DNA from: Saccoglossus kowalevskii
Taxonomy: Eukaryota; Hemichordata; Enteropneusta; Harrimaniidae
Length of the DNA: 17,501 nucleotides
Reading direction: 5' to 3'
Assembly: GCF_000003605.2 (NCBI RefSeq)
Contig: NW_003124123.1
Location: 1 to 17,501, forward strand
The position numbers and the translations under genes are program-made. The notes under the pieces are model-generated. The model was given only the letters and a program-made list of their open reading frames with translations. It was not told the DNA's origin and ran no database searches. Shown here one piece after another: positions 9,109 through 17,501 of the stretch (the first letter of the stretch is position 1; each line of letters starts with the position of its first letter).

Positions 9109-10257
9109 TGGCAATACATTCTCATCTGTGTGAGTTGCAGTACATTCCCATCTATGTGAGTTGCAATACATTCTCATCTGTGTGAGTTGCAATACATTCT
9201 CATCTGTGTGAGTTGGCAATACATTCTCATCTGTGTGAGTTGACAGTATATTCTCATCTGTGTTGTTGGCAATACATTTTCATCTGTGTGAGTTGGCAAT
9301 GTTTTCTCATCTGTGTGAGTTGCAATACATTCTCATCTGTGTGAGTTGGCAATACATTCTCATCTGTGTGAGTTGACAGTATATTCTCATCTGTGTGAGT
9401 TGGCAATGTATTCTCATCTGTGTGAGTTGCAATACATCCTCATCTGTGTGATTTGGCAATACATTCTCATCTGTGTGAGTTGGCAATACATTCTCATCTG
9501 TGTGAGTTGACAGTATATTCGCATCTGTGTGAATTGACAATACATTCTCATCTGTGTGAGTTGCAATACATTCTCATCTGTGTGAGTTGGCAATATATTC
9601 TCATCTGTGTGAGTTGGCAACACATTCCCATCTGTGTGAGTTGACAATACATTATCATCTATGTGAGTTGCAATACATACTCATCTGTGTGAGTTGACAA
9701 TACATTCCCATGTATGTGAGTTGGCAATACATTCTCATCTATGTGAGTTGCAATACATTCTCATCTGTGTGAGTTGGCAATACATTCTCATCTGTGTGAG
9801 TTGGCAATACATTCCCATTTATGTGAGTTGGCAATACATTCTCATCTGTGTGAGTTGGCAATGTATTCTCATCTGTGTGAGTTGCAATACATTCTCATCT
9901 GTGTGAGTTGGCAATACATTCTCATCTATGTGAGTTGGCAATACATTCTCATCTGTGTGAGTTGACAATACATTCCCATCTGTGTGAGTTGGCAATATAT
10001 TCTCATCTGTGTGAGTTGGCAACACGTTCCCATCTATGTGAGTTGCAATACATTCTCATCTGTGTGAGTTGCAATACATTCTCATCTGTGTGAGTTGACA
10101 ATACATTCCCATTTATGTGAGTTGGCAATACATTCTCATCTGTGTGGGTTGGCAATGTATTCTCATCTGTGTGAGTTGACAGTATATTCTCAACTGTGTG
10201 AGTTGACAGTATATTCTCATCTGTGTGAGTTGCAATACATTCTCATCTGTGTGAGTT
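9109..10257. repeat. Large duplicated segment, right copy (partner 2565-4033)
   Basis: See the left copy for offsets. This copy has one extra 27-bp TTGGCAAT unit near 9480 and lacks the 347-bp doubling. It contains the block with AATATATTC, CAACACATTCCC, CATTATC, CATACTC, CATGTATG, CATTTATG, CACGTTCCC, TGTGGGTTGG and CAACTGTG in that order (9580-10195). A private TTCGCATCTG change lies near 9518. The match ends near 10257, where the left copy continues with a TTGCAA unit and this one with TTGGCAA. Confidence 0.85.
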
Positions 10258-11224
10258 GGCAATACATTCTCATCTATGTGAGTTGCAATACATTCTCATC
10301 TGTGTGAGTTGACAATACATTCCCATTTATGTGAGTTGGCAATACATTCTCATCTGTGTGAGTTGGCAATGTATTCTCATCTGTGTTTGTTGACAGTATA
10401 TTCTCATCTGTGTGAGTTGACAGTATATTCTCATCTGTGTGAGTTGCAATACATTCTCATCTGTGTGAGTTGGCAATACATTCTCATCTGTGTGAGTTGA
10501 CAGTATATTCCCATCTGTGTGAGTTGATAATATATTCCCATCTATGTGAGTTGCAATACATTCTCATCTATGTGAGTTGCAATACATTCTCATCTGTGAG
10601 GGTTGGCAATGTATTCTCATCTGTGTGAGTTGCAATACATTCCCATCTGTGTGAGTTGACATTACATTCCCATCTATGTAAGTTGCAATACATTCTCATC
10701 TGTGTGAGTTGACAATACATTCCCATCTATGTGAGTTGCAATACATTCTCATCTGTGTGAGTTGCAATACATTCTCATCTGTGTAGTTGGCAATACATTC
10801 TCATCTGTGAGGGTTGGCAATGTATTCTCATCTGTGTGAGTTGCAATACATTCCCATCTATGTGAGTTGCAATACATTCTCATCTGTGTGAGTTGCAATA
10901 CATTCTCATCTGTGTGAGTTGGCAATACATTCTCATCTGTGTGAGTTGACAGTATATTTTCATCTGTGTTGTTGGCAAAAAATTCTCATCTGTGTGAGTT
11001 GGCAATGTATTCTCATCTATGTGAGTTGCAATACATTCTCATCTGTGTGAGTTGCAATCAATTCTCATCTGTGTGAGTTGGCAATACATTCTCATCTGTG
11101 TGAGTTGACAGTATATTCTCATCTGTGTTGTTGGCAATACATTCTCATCTGTGTGAGTTGGCAATACTATTCTCATCTATGTGAGTTGGCAATACATTCT
11201 CATCTGTGTGAGTTGGCAATAGTA
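10258..11224. repeat. Array segment with the 211-bp duplication at 10598
   Basis: Bases 10310-10440 repeat the order at 912-1040, including the unit ending TGTGTTT. A truncated common module enters at TTGACAGTATATTCCC (10499). GAGGGTTGG junctions lie at 10598 and 10809, 211 bp apart, with TATGTAAG between them, as at 1441/1652 and 14159/14370. GTGTTGTTGGC junctions lie near 10967 and 11126. A one-base insertion (AATACTATTC) occurs near 11167. Confidence 0.8.
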
Positions 11225-11440
11225 TTTCCATCTGTGTGAGTGGCAATACATTCTCATCTGTGTGAGTTGGCAATACATTCTCATCTATGTGAGTTGGCAA
11301 TACATTTTCATCTGTGTGAGTTGACAATACATTTCCATCTGTGTGAGTTGGCAATATATTTTCATCTGTGGGAGTTGGCAACCCGTTTCCATTTATGGGA
11401 GTGGCAATACATTTTCATTTGTGGGAGTTACAATACATTC
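11225..11440. repeat. Diverged island 5, altered copy of the block at 3690-3870
   Basis: The unit order matches the CACGTTCCC-containing block (3690-3870), but most units carry the same kind of change: TTCTCAT to TTTTCAT, TTCCCAT to TTTCCAT, and GTGTGAG to GTGGGAG or ATGGGAG. The CACGTTCCC unit reads CCCGTTTCC here. The following segment (11441-11600) is again a clean copy with TGTGGGTTGG and CAACTGTG. So the divergence affects a central stretch of a known duplicate and looks more like change in place, or consensus error, than an ancient edge. Confidence 0.8.
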
Positions 11441-11910
11441 TCATCTGTGTGAGTTGACAATACATTCCCATTTATGTGAGTTGGCAATACATTCTCATCT
11501 GTGTGGGTTGGCAATGTATTCTCATCTGTGTGAGTTGACAGTATATTCTCAACTGTGTGAGTTGACAGTATATTCTCATCTGTGTGAGTTGCAATACATT
11601 CTCATCTGTGTGAGTGGCAATACATCTTAATCTGTGTGGGTTGACAGTGTATTCTAATCTGTGTGAATTGACAATACATTCTCATCTGTGTGAGTTGCAA
11701 TACATTCTCATCTGTGTGAGTTGGCAATACATTCTCATCTGTTATGAGTTGACAGTATATTCTCATCTTGTGTGAGTTGACAGTATATTCTCATCTGTGT
11801 GAGTTGACAGTATATTCTCATCTGTGTGAGTTGCAATACATTCTCATCTGTGTGAGTTGGCAATACATTCTCATCTGTGTGAGTTGGCAATACATTCTCA
11901 TCTATGTGAG
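11441..11910. repeat. Array segment with several one-base indels
   Basis: Bases 11441-11600 repeat 3870-4010 and 10095-10230. From about 11611 the units carry private changes: GTGAGTGGCAAT (one T missing), ACATCTTAATC and TTCTAATC. Single-base insertions occur in CTGTTATGAG (near 11741) and CATCTTGTGTG (near 11768). Three TTGACAGTATATTC units follow one another at 11750-11825. No gene is visible. Confidence 0.75.
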
Positions 11911-12918
11911 TTGCAATACATGCTCATCTGTGTGAGTTGACAATACATTCTCATCTGTGTGAGTTGACAGTATATTCCCATCTGTGTGAGTTGATAATAT
12001 ATTCCCATCTATGTGAGTTGATAATATATTCCCATCTATGTGAGTTGCAATACATTCTCATCTGTGTGAGTTGGCAATACATTCTCATCTATGTGAGTTG
12101 CAATACATTCTCATCTGTGTGAGTTGACATTACATTCCCATCTATGTGAGTTGCAATACATTCTCATCTGTGTGAGTTGACAATACATTCCCATCTATGT
12201 GAGTTGCAATACATTCTCATCTGTGTGAGTTGCAATACATTCTCATCTGTGTAGTTGGCAAAACATTCTCATCTGTGAGGGTTGGCAATGTATTCTCACC
12301 TGTGTGAGTTGCAATACATTCCCATCTATGTGAGTTGCAATACATTCTCATCTGTGTGAGTTGCAATACATTCTCATCTGTGTGAGTTGGCAATACATTC
12401 TCATCTGTGTGAGTTGACAGTATATTCTCATCTGTGTTGTTGGCAAAACATTCTCATCTGTGTGAGTTGGCAATGTATTCTCATCTATGTGAGTTGGCAA
12501 TACATTCTCATCTGTGTGAGTTGACAATACATTCCCATCTATGTGAGTTGCAATACCTTCTCATCTGTGTGAGTTGCAATACATTCTCATCTGTGTGAGT
12601 TGGCAATACATTCTCATCTGTGTGAGTTGACAGTATATTCTCATCTGTGTTGTTGGCAATACATTCTCATCTGTGTGAGTTGCAATACATCCTCATCTAT
12701 GTGATTTGGCAATACATTCTCATCTGTGTGAGTTGGCAATACATTCCCATCTATGTGAGTTGCAATACATTCTCATCTGTGTGAGTTGCAATACATTCTC
12801 ATCTGTGTGAGTTGGCAATACATTCTCATCTGTGTGAGTTGGCAATACCTTCTCATCTGTGTGAGTTGGCAATACATTCTCATCTATGTGAGTTGCAATA
12901 CATTCTCATCTATGTGAG
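11911..12918. repeat. ACATGCTC-type module, long copy
   Basis: Opens with the ACATGCTC unit and a doubled TTGATAATATATTCCC unit (shared with 6768-7090). It continues through TGTGTAGTTGGCAAAAC, GAGGGTTGG and the rare CTCACCTG (shared with 4450-4775), then GTGTTGTTGGCAAAAC. It is the one place where those two separate left-hand segments are found joined. ACATCCTCATC with TGTGATTTGG recurs near 12690-12715. Confidence 0.8.
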
Positions 12919-13845
12919 TTGATAATACATGCTCATCTGTGTGAGTTGACAATACATTCTCATCTGTGTGAGTTGGCAATACATTCTCATCTGTGTGAGT
13001 TGCAATACATTCTCATCTGTGTGAGTTGACATTACATTCCCATCTATGTGAGTTGCAATGCATTCTCATCTGTGTGAGTTGACAATACATTCCCATCTAT
13101 GTGAGTTGCAATACATTCTCATCTGTGTGAGTTGCAATACATTCTCATCTGTGTAGTTGGCAATACATTCTCATCTGTGAGGGTTGGCAATGTATTCTCA
13201 TCTGTGTGAGTTGCAATACATTCCCATCTATGTGAGTTGCAATACATTCTCATCTGTGTGAGTTGCAACTCATTCTCATCTGTGTGAGTTGCAACACATT
13301 CTCATCTGTGTGAGTTGGCAATACATTCTCATCTGTGTGAGTTGACAGTATATTCTCATCTGTGTTGTTGGCAAAACATTCTCATCTGTGTGAGTTGGCA
13401 ATGTATTCTCATCTATGTGAGTTGGCAATACATTCTCATCTGTGTGAGTTGACAATACATTCCCATCTGTGTGAGTTGCAATACCTTCTCATCTGTGTGA
13501 GTTGCAATACATTCTCATCTGTGTGAGTTGGCAATACATTCTCATCTGTGTGAGTTGACAGTATATTCTCATCTGTGTTGTTGGCAATACATTCTCATCT
13601 GTGTGAGTTGGCAATGTATTCTCATCTATGTGAGTTGCAATACATTCTCATCTGTGTGAGTTGCAGTACATTCCCATCTATGTGAGTTGCAATACATTCT
13701 CATCTGTGTGAGTTGCAATACATTCTCATCTGTGTGAGTTGGCAATACATTCTCATCTGTGTGAGTTGACAGTATATTCTCATCTGTGTGAGTTGGCAAT
13801 GTATTCTCATCTGTGTGAGTTGCAATACATTCTCATCTATGTGAG
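12919..13845. repeat. ACATGCTC-type module with a TTGATAATACATGCTC opening
   Basis: The opening unit is a hybrid: its start is like the TTGATAAT class and its middle is the ACATGCTC type. The TTGACAGTATATTCCC and TTGATAATATATTCCC units are then missing. From about 12990 to 13430 it follows 8354-8794 at offset 4636, including AATGCATTC and a CAACTCATTC/CAACACATTC pair. A TTGCAGTACATTCCC unit lies near 13663. Confidence 0.8.
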
Positions 13846-15064
13846 TTGCAATACATGCTCATCTGTGTGAGTTGACAATACATTCTCATCTGTGTGAGTT
13901 GACAGTATATTCCCATCTGTGTGAGTTGATAATATATTCCCATCTATGTGAGTTGCAATACATTCTCATCTGTGTGAGTTGGCAATACATTCTCATCTAT
14001 GTGAGTTGCAATACATTCTCATCTGTGTGAGTTGACATTACATTCCCATCTATGTGAGTTGCAATACATTCTCATCTGTGTGAGTTGACAATACATTCCC
14101 ATCTATGTGAGTTGCAATACATTCTCATCTGTGTGAGTTGCAATACATTCTCATCTGTGAGGGTTGGCAAAACATTCTCATCTGTGTGAGTTGCAATACA
14201 TTCCCATCTGTGTGAGTTGACATTACATTCCCATCTATGTAAGTTGCAATACATTCTCATCTGTGTGAGTTGACAATACATTCCCATCTATGTGAGTTGC
14301 AATACATTCTCATCTGTGTGAGTTGCAATACATTCTCATCTGTGTAGTTGGCAATACATTCTCATCTGTGAGGGTTGGCAATGTATTCTCATCTGTGTGA
14401 GTTGCAATACATTCCCATCTATGTGAGTTGCAATACATTCTCATCTGTGTGAGTTGCAATACATTCTCATCTGTGTGAGTTGGCAATACATTCTCATCTG
14501 TGTGAGTTGACAGTATATTCTCATCTGTGTTGTTGGCAAAACATTCTCATCTGTGTGAGTTGGCAATGTATTCTCATCTATGTGAGTTGGCAATACATTC
14601 TCATCTGTGTGAGTTGGCAATACATTCTCATCTGTGTGAGTTGACAATACATTCCCATCTATGTGAGTTGCAATACATTCTCATCTGTGTGAGTTGCAAT
14701 ACATTCTCATCTGTGTGAGTTGGCAATACATTCTCATCTGTGTGAGTTGACAGTATATTCTCATCTGTGTTGTTGGCAATACATTCTCATCTGTGTGAGT
14801 TGCAGTACATTCCCATCTATGTGAGTTGCAATACATTCTCATCTGTGTGAGTTGCAATACATTCTCATCTGTGTGAGTTGGCAATACATTCTCATCTGTG
14901 TGAGTTGACAGTATATTCTCATCTGTGTTGTTGACAGTATATTCTCATCTGTGTGAGTTGGCAATGTTTTCTCATCTGTGTGAGTTGCAATACATTCTCA
15001 TCTGTGTGAGTTGGCAATACATTCTCATCTGTGTGAGTTGGCAATACATTCTCATCTATGTGAG
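13846..15064. repeat. ACATGCTC-type module, right partner of 1128-1808
   Basis: Offset 12718 against the left end of the window over about 680 bp, with the 211-bp internal duplication (14159 and 14370). It then continues with GTGTTGTTGGCAAAAC, a second GTGTTGTTGGC near 14767 and a TTGCAGTACATTCCC unit near 14801. A GTGTTGTTGACAG junction near 14926 is a further variant. A TTTTCTC change in AATGTTTTC near 14966 is shared with 9300. Confidence 0.8.
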
Positions 15065-16098
15065 TTGCAATACATGCTCATCTGTGTGAGTTGACAATAC
15101 ATTCTCATCTGTGTGAGTTGACAGTATATTCCCATCTGTGTGAGTTGATAATATATTCCCATCTATGTGAGTTGCAATACATTCTCATCTGTGTGAGTTG
15201 GCAATACATTCTCATCTATGTGAGTTGCAATACATTCTCATCTGTGTGAGTTGACATTACATTCCCATCTATGTGAGTTGCAATACATTCTCATCTGTGT
15301 GAGTTGACAATACATTCCCATCTATGTGAGTTGCAATACATTCTCATCTGTGTGAGTTGCAATACATTCTCATCTGTGTAGTTGGCAAAACATTCTCATC
15401 TGTGAGGGTTGGCAATGTATTCTCATCTGTGTGAGTTGCAATACATTCCCATCTATGTGAGTTGCAATACATTCTCATCTGTGTTAGTTGCAATACATTC
15501 TCATCTGTGTGAGTTGGCAATACATTCTCATCTGTGTGAGTTGACAGTATATTTCTCATCTGTGTTGTTGGCAAAACATTCTCATTTGTGTGAGTTGGCA
15601 ATGTATTCTCATCTATGTGAGTTGGCAATACATTCTCATCTGTGTGAGTTGACAATACATTCCCATCTATGTGAGTTGCAATACATTCTCATCTGTGTGA
15701 GTTGCAATACATTCTCATCTGTGTGAGTTGGCAATACATTCTCATCCTGTGTGAGTTGACAGTATATTCTCATCTGTGTTGTTGGCAATACATTCTCATC
15801 TGTGTGAGTTGGCAATGTATTCTCATCTATGTGAGTTGCAATACATTCTCATCTGTGTGAGTTGCAGTACATTCCCATCTATGTGAGTTGCAATACATTC
15901 TCATCTGTGTGAGTTGCAATACATTCTCATCTGTGTGAGTTGGCAATACATTATCATCTATGTGAGTTGCAATACATACTCATCTGTGTGAGTTGACAAT
16001 ACATTCCCATGTATGTGAGTTGGCAATACATTCTCATCTATGTTAGTTGCAATACATTCTCATCTGTGTGAGTTGGCAATACATTCTCATCTATGTGA
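15065..16098. repeat. ACATGCTC-type module, partner of the array's right end
   Basis: Standard module order, with TGTGTAGTTGGCAAAAC at 15378 and GAGGGTTGG at 15404. A unit ending TGTGTTAG at 15480-15486 is also found at 17470-17475 (offset 1989). One-base insertions occur in ATATTTCTCATC near 15552 and CATCCTGTGTG near 15746. From about 15945 it passes into CATTATC/CATACTC/CATGTATG units. Confidence 0.8.
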
Positions 16099-16824
16099 GT
16101 TGGCAATACATTATCATCTATGTGAGTTGCAATACATACTCATCTGTGTTAGTTGACAATACATTCCCATGTATGTGAGTTGGCAATACATTCTCATCTA
16201 TGTGAGTTGCAATACATTCTCATCTGTGTGAGTTGCAATACATTCTCATCTGTGTGAGTTGGCAATGTATTCTCATCTGTGTGAGTTGCAATACATTCTC
16301 ATTTGCGTGAGTTGGCAATACATTCTCATCTGTGTGAGTTGGCAATACATTCCGATCTGTGTGAGTTGACAGTATATTCTAATTTGTGTGAGTTGCAATA
16401 CATTCTCATCTGTGTGAGTTGACAGTATATTCTCATCTGTGTGAGTTGCAATACATTTTCATCTGTGTGAGTTGGCAATACATTCTCATCTGTGTGAGTT
16501 GGCAATACCTTCTCATCTATGTGAGTTGCAATACATTCTCATCTATGTGAGTTGCAATACATGCTCATCTGTGTGAGTTGACAATACATTCTCATCTGTG
16601 TGAGTTGACAGTATATTCCCATCTGTGTGAGTTGATAATATATTCCCATCTATGTGAGTTGCAATACATTCTCATCTGTGTGAGTTGGCAATACATTCTC
16701 ATCTATGTGAGTTGCAATACATTCTCATCTGTGTGAGTTGACATTACATTCCCATCTATGTGAGTTGCAATGCATTCTCATCTGTGTGAGTTGACAATAC
16801 ATTCCCATCTATGTGAGTTGCAAT
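16099..16824. repeat. Duplicated segment, right copy (partner 5545-6225)
   Basis: Carries the same rare ATTTGCGTGAG (16302), TTCCGATCTG (16351) and TTCTAATTTGTG variants. Compared with the left copy it has a net gain of 53 bp, two units, around 16415-16470. It includes an ACATGCTC unit at 16552 and the standard module up to AATGCATTC. It ends abruptly at the sixth diverged island. Confidence 0.85.
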
Positions 16825-17005
16825 AAATTCTCGTCCGAGTGAATTACACTACATTCTCATCTGGGTAATTGGGAATACATTCTCATCTGTGAAAGTTGGC
16901 AACGTATTCTCATCTGTGAGAGTGGACAATGTATTCTCATATATGAGAGGCGCAATACTCTCTTATGTGTGAGAGGCGCAGTACTTTTCCATGTATGTGA
17001 GTTGC
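16825..17005. repeat. Diverged island 6
   Basis: About seven units with many substitutions: AATAAATTCTCGTCCGAG, GAATTACACTACATTC, CTGGGTAATTGGGAAT, AACGTATTC, GAGAGTGGACAATG, then two with GAGAGGCGCA. Several CpG dinucleotides occur here, whereas the uniform array has almost none. The unit spacing stays near 26-27 bp. The decay is a mix of changes, not the T/G pattern of islands 1, 3 and 5. Confidence 0.75.
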
Positions 17006-17501
17006 AATACATTATCATCGGTGTGAGTTGCAATACATTCTCATCTGTGTGAGTTGGCAATACATTATCATCTATGTGAGTTGCAATACATTCTCATCTG
17101 TGTGAGTTGACAGTACATTCCCATGTGTGTGAGTTGACAATACATTCTCATCTATGTGAGTTGCAATACATTTTCATCTGTGTGAGTTGGCAATACATTC
17201 TCATCTATGTGAGTTGCAATACATTTTCATCTGTGTGAGTTGACATTACATTCCCATCTATGTGAGTTGCAATACATTTTCATCTGTGTGAGTTGACAAT
17301 ACATTTCCATCTATGTGAGTTGCAATACATTCTCATCTGTGTGAGTTGCAATACATTCTCATCTGTGTAGTTGGCAAAACATTCTCATCTGTGAGGGTTG
17401 GCAATGTATTCTCATCTGTGTGAGTTGCAATACATTCCCATCTATGTGAGTTGCAATACATTCTCATCTGTGTTAGTTGCAATACATTCTCATCTGTGTG
17501 A
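17006..17501. repeat. Array segment at right end, partner of 15172-15511
   Basis: From 17161 the sequence follows 15172 onward at offset 1989 to the end of the window. The left part of this copy has CATTCTCAT changed to CATTTTCAT in several units (about 17172, 17226, 17278) and CATTCCCAT to CATTTCCAT (17303). The array is cut by the window end. Confidence 0.85.

Larger units (their letters stand above)
119..17501. repeat. 26/27-bp minisatellite (satellite) array, incomplete at right
   Basis: A single unit is repeated head to tail on the same strand over more than 17.3 kb. A clean 27-bp unit is 592-618: it starts TTGGCAATA, carries CATTCTCAT in the middle and ends GTGTGAG. A clean 26-bp unit is 566-591, which starts TTGCAATA. 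The consensus is about 41% GC, has more T than A on the plus strand, and contains no CpG. Rare 24-26 bp forms end TGTGTAG or GTGTTG instead of GTGTGAG. No unrelated insertion was seen. The array continues past base 17501, so its true length is unknown. Function is unknown; nothing in the sequence requires one. Confidence 0.97.

Noticed and set aside
15344-15726. Longest ORFs, 103-105 codons on opposite strands
   Set aside because: Same cause. Their length reflects favourable placing of 26-bp and odd-length units, and they overlap on opposite strands within pure repeat.
164-17501. Zinc-finger-like pattern (C and H residues at regular spacing, HSHLCEL)
   Set aside because: Spacing is nine residues per period, with one C and two H per unit. 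It does not fit the C2H2 finger length or the C-x2-4-C then H-x3-5-H order, and the frame is not kept over long distances.
164-17501. CRISPR array
   Set aside because: There are no unique spacers. The entire unit is repeated, units are directly adjacent, and no cas-like gene is present.
119-17501. Centromeric satellite with CENP-B box, or telomeric repeat
   Set aside because: I found no CENP-B-box-like TTCG/CGGG pattern in the unit, CpG is nearly absent, and the unit is not a short telomere-type G-rich repeat. A centromeric role cannot be excluded, but nothing supports it.
164-17501. Promoters, ribosome binding sites, terminators or tRNA genes
   Set aside because: AT-rich hexamers such as TATATT recur only as part of the repeat unit, no gene lies downstream, and no cloverleaf or rho-independent hairpin with T-run was seen.

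Overview
The window is almost entirely one tandem-repeat array. After about 100 bp of apparently single-copy sequence at the left end (1-~104) and a decayed edge (~105-163), a minisatellite/satellite array with a 26-27 bp unit runs to the last base and is cut by the window end. At roughly 26.6 bp per unit this is about 650 units (my estimate, not a computed count). I see no credible protein gene, RNA gene, CRISPR array, transposon or bacterial-type regulatory site. The length of the array, its near-absence of CpG, its TG/CA richness and the lack of genes point to a eukaryotic, probably animal nuclear genome. I cannot name the species or chromosome.

The unit comes in a few classes. The 27-bp classes start TTGGCA, TTGACA, TTGACAG or TTGATAA. 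The 26-bp class starts TTGCAA because one base is missing. Second-half variants (CTCAT or CCCAT, CTGTG or CTATG) are combined non-randomly with the class and with the next unit. All short open frames in the window come from this unit: 27 bp is nine codons, two of three frames are free of stops in most units, and each 26-bp unit shifts the frame.

Above the unit level the array is a mosaic of duplicated multi-unit segments. The clearest pairs are 1128-1808 with 13846-14526, 2565-4033 with 9109-10257, 4450-4775 with 12169-12494, 5545-6225 with 16099-16827, 5945-6580 with 8204-8839 (third copy ~12990-13430), 6768-7090 with 11911-12233, and 15172-15511 with 17161-17500. A 347-bp segment is duplicated in tandem at 2970-3663. 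A 211-bp internal duplication recurs at three places. Segments starting with a unit that contains ACATGCTC recur about ten times and dominate the right third.

Six short islands of strongly diverged units interrupt the uniform array: ~4191-4440, ~4879-4992, ~6607-6767, ~7091-7310, ~11225-11440 and ~16825-17005. In three of them TCTCAT is replaced by T-rich sequence and GTGTGAG by G-rich sequence, still at unit spacing. They are the least explained part of the window, and may be old unhomogenised repeats, relics of former array edges, or assembly error.
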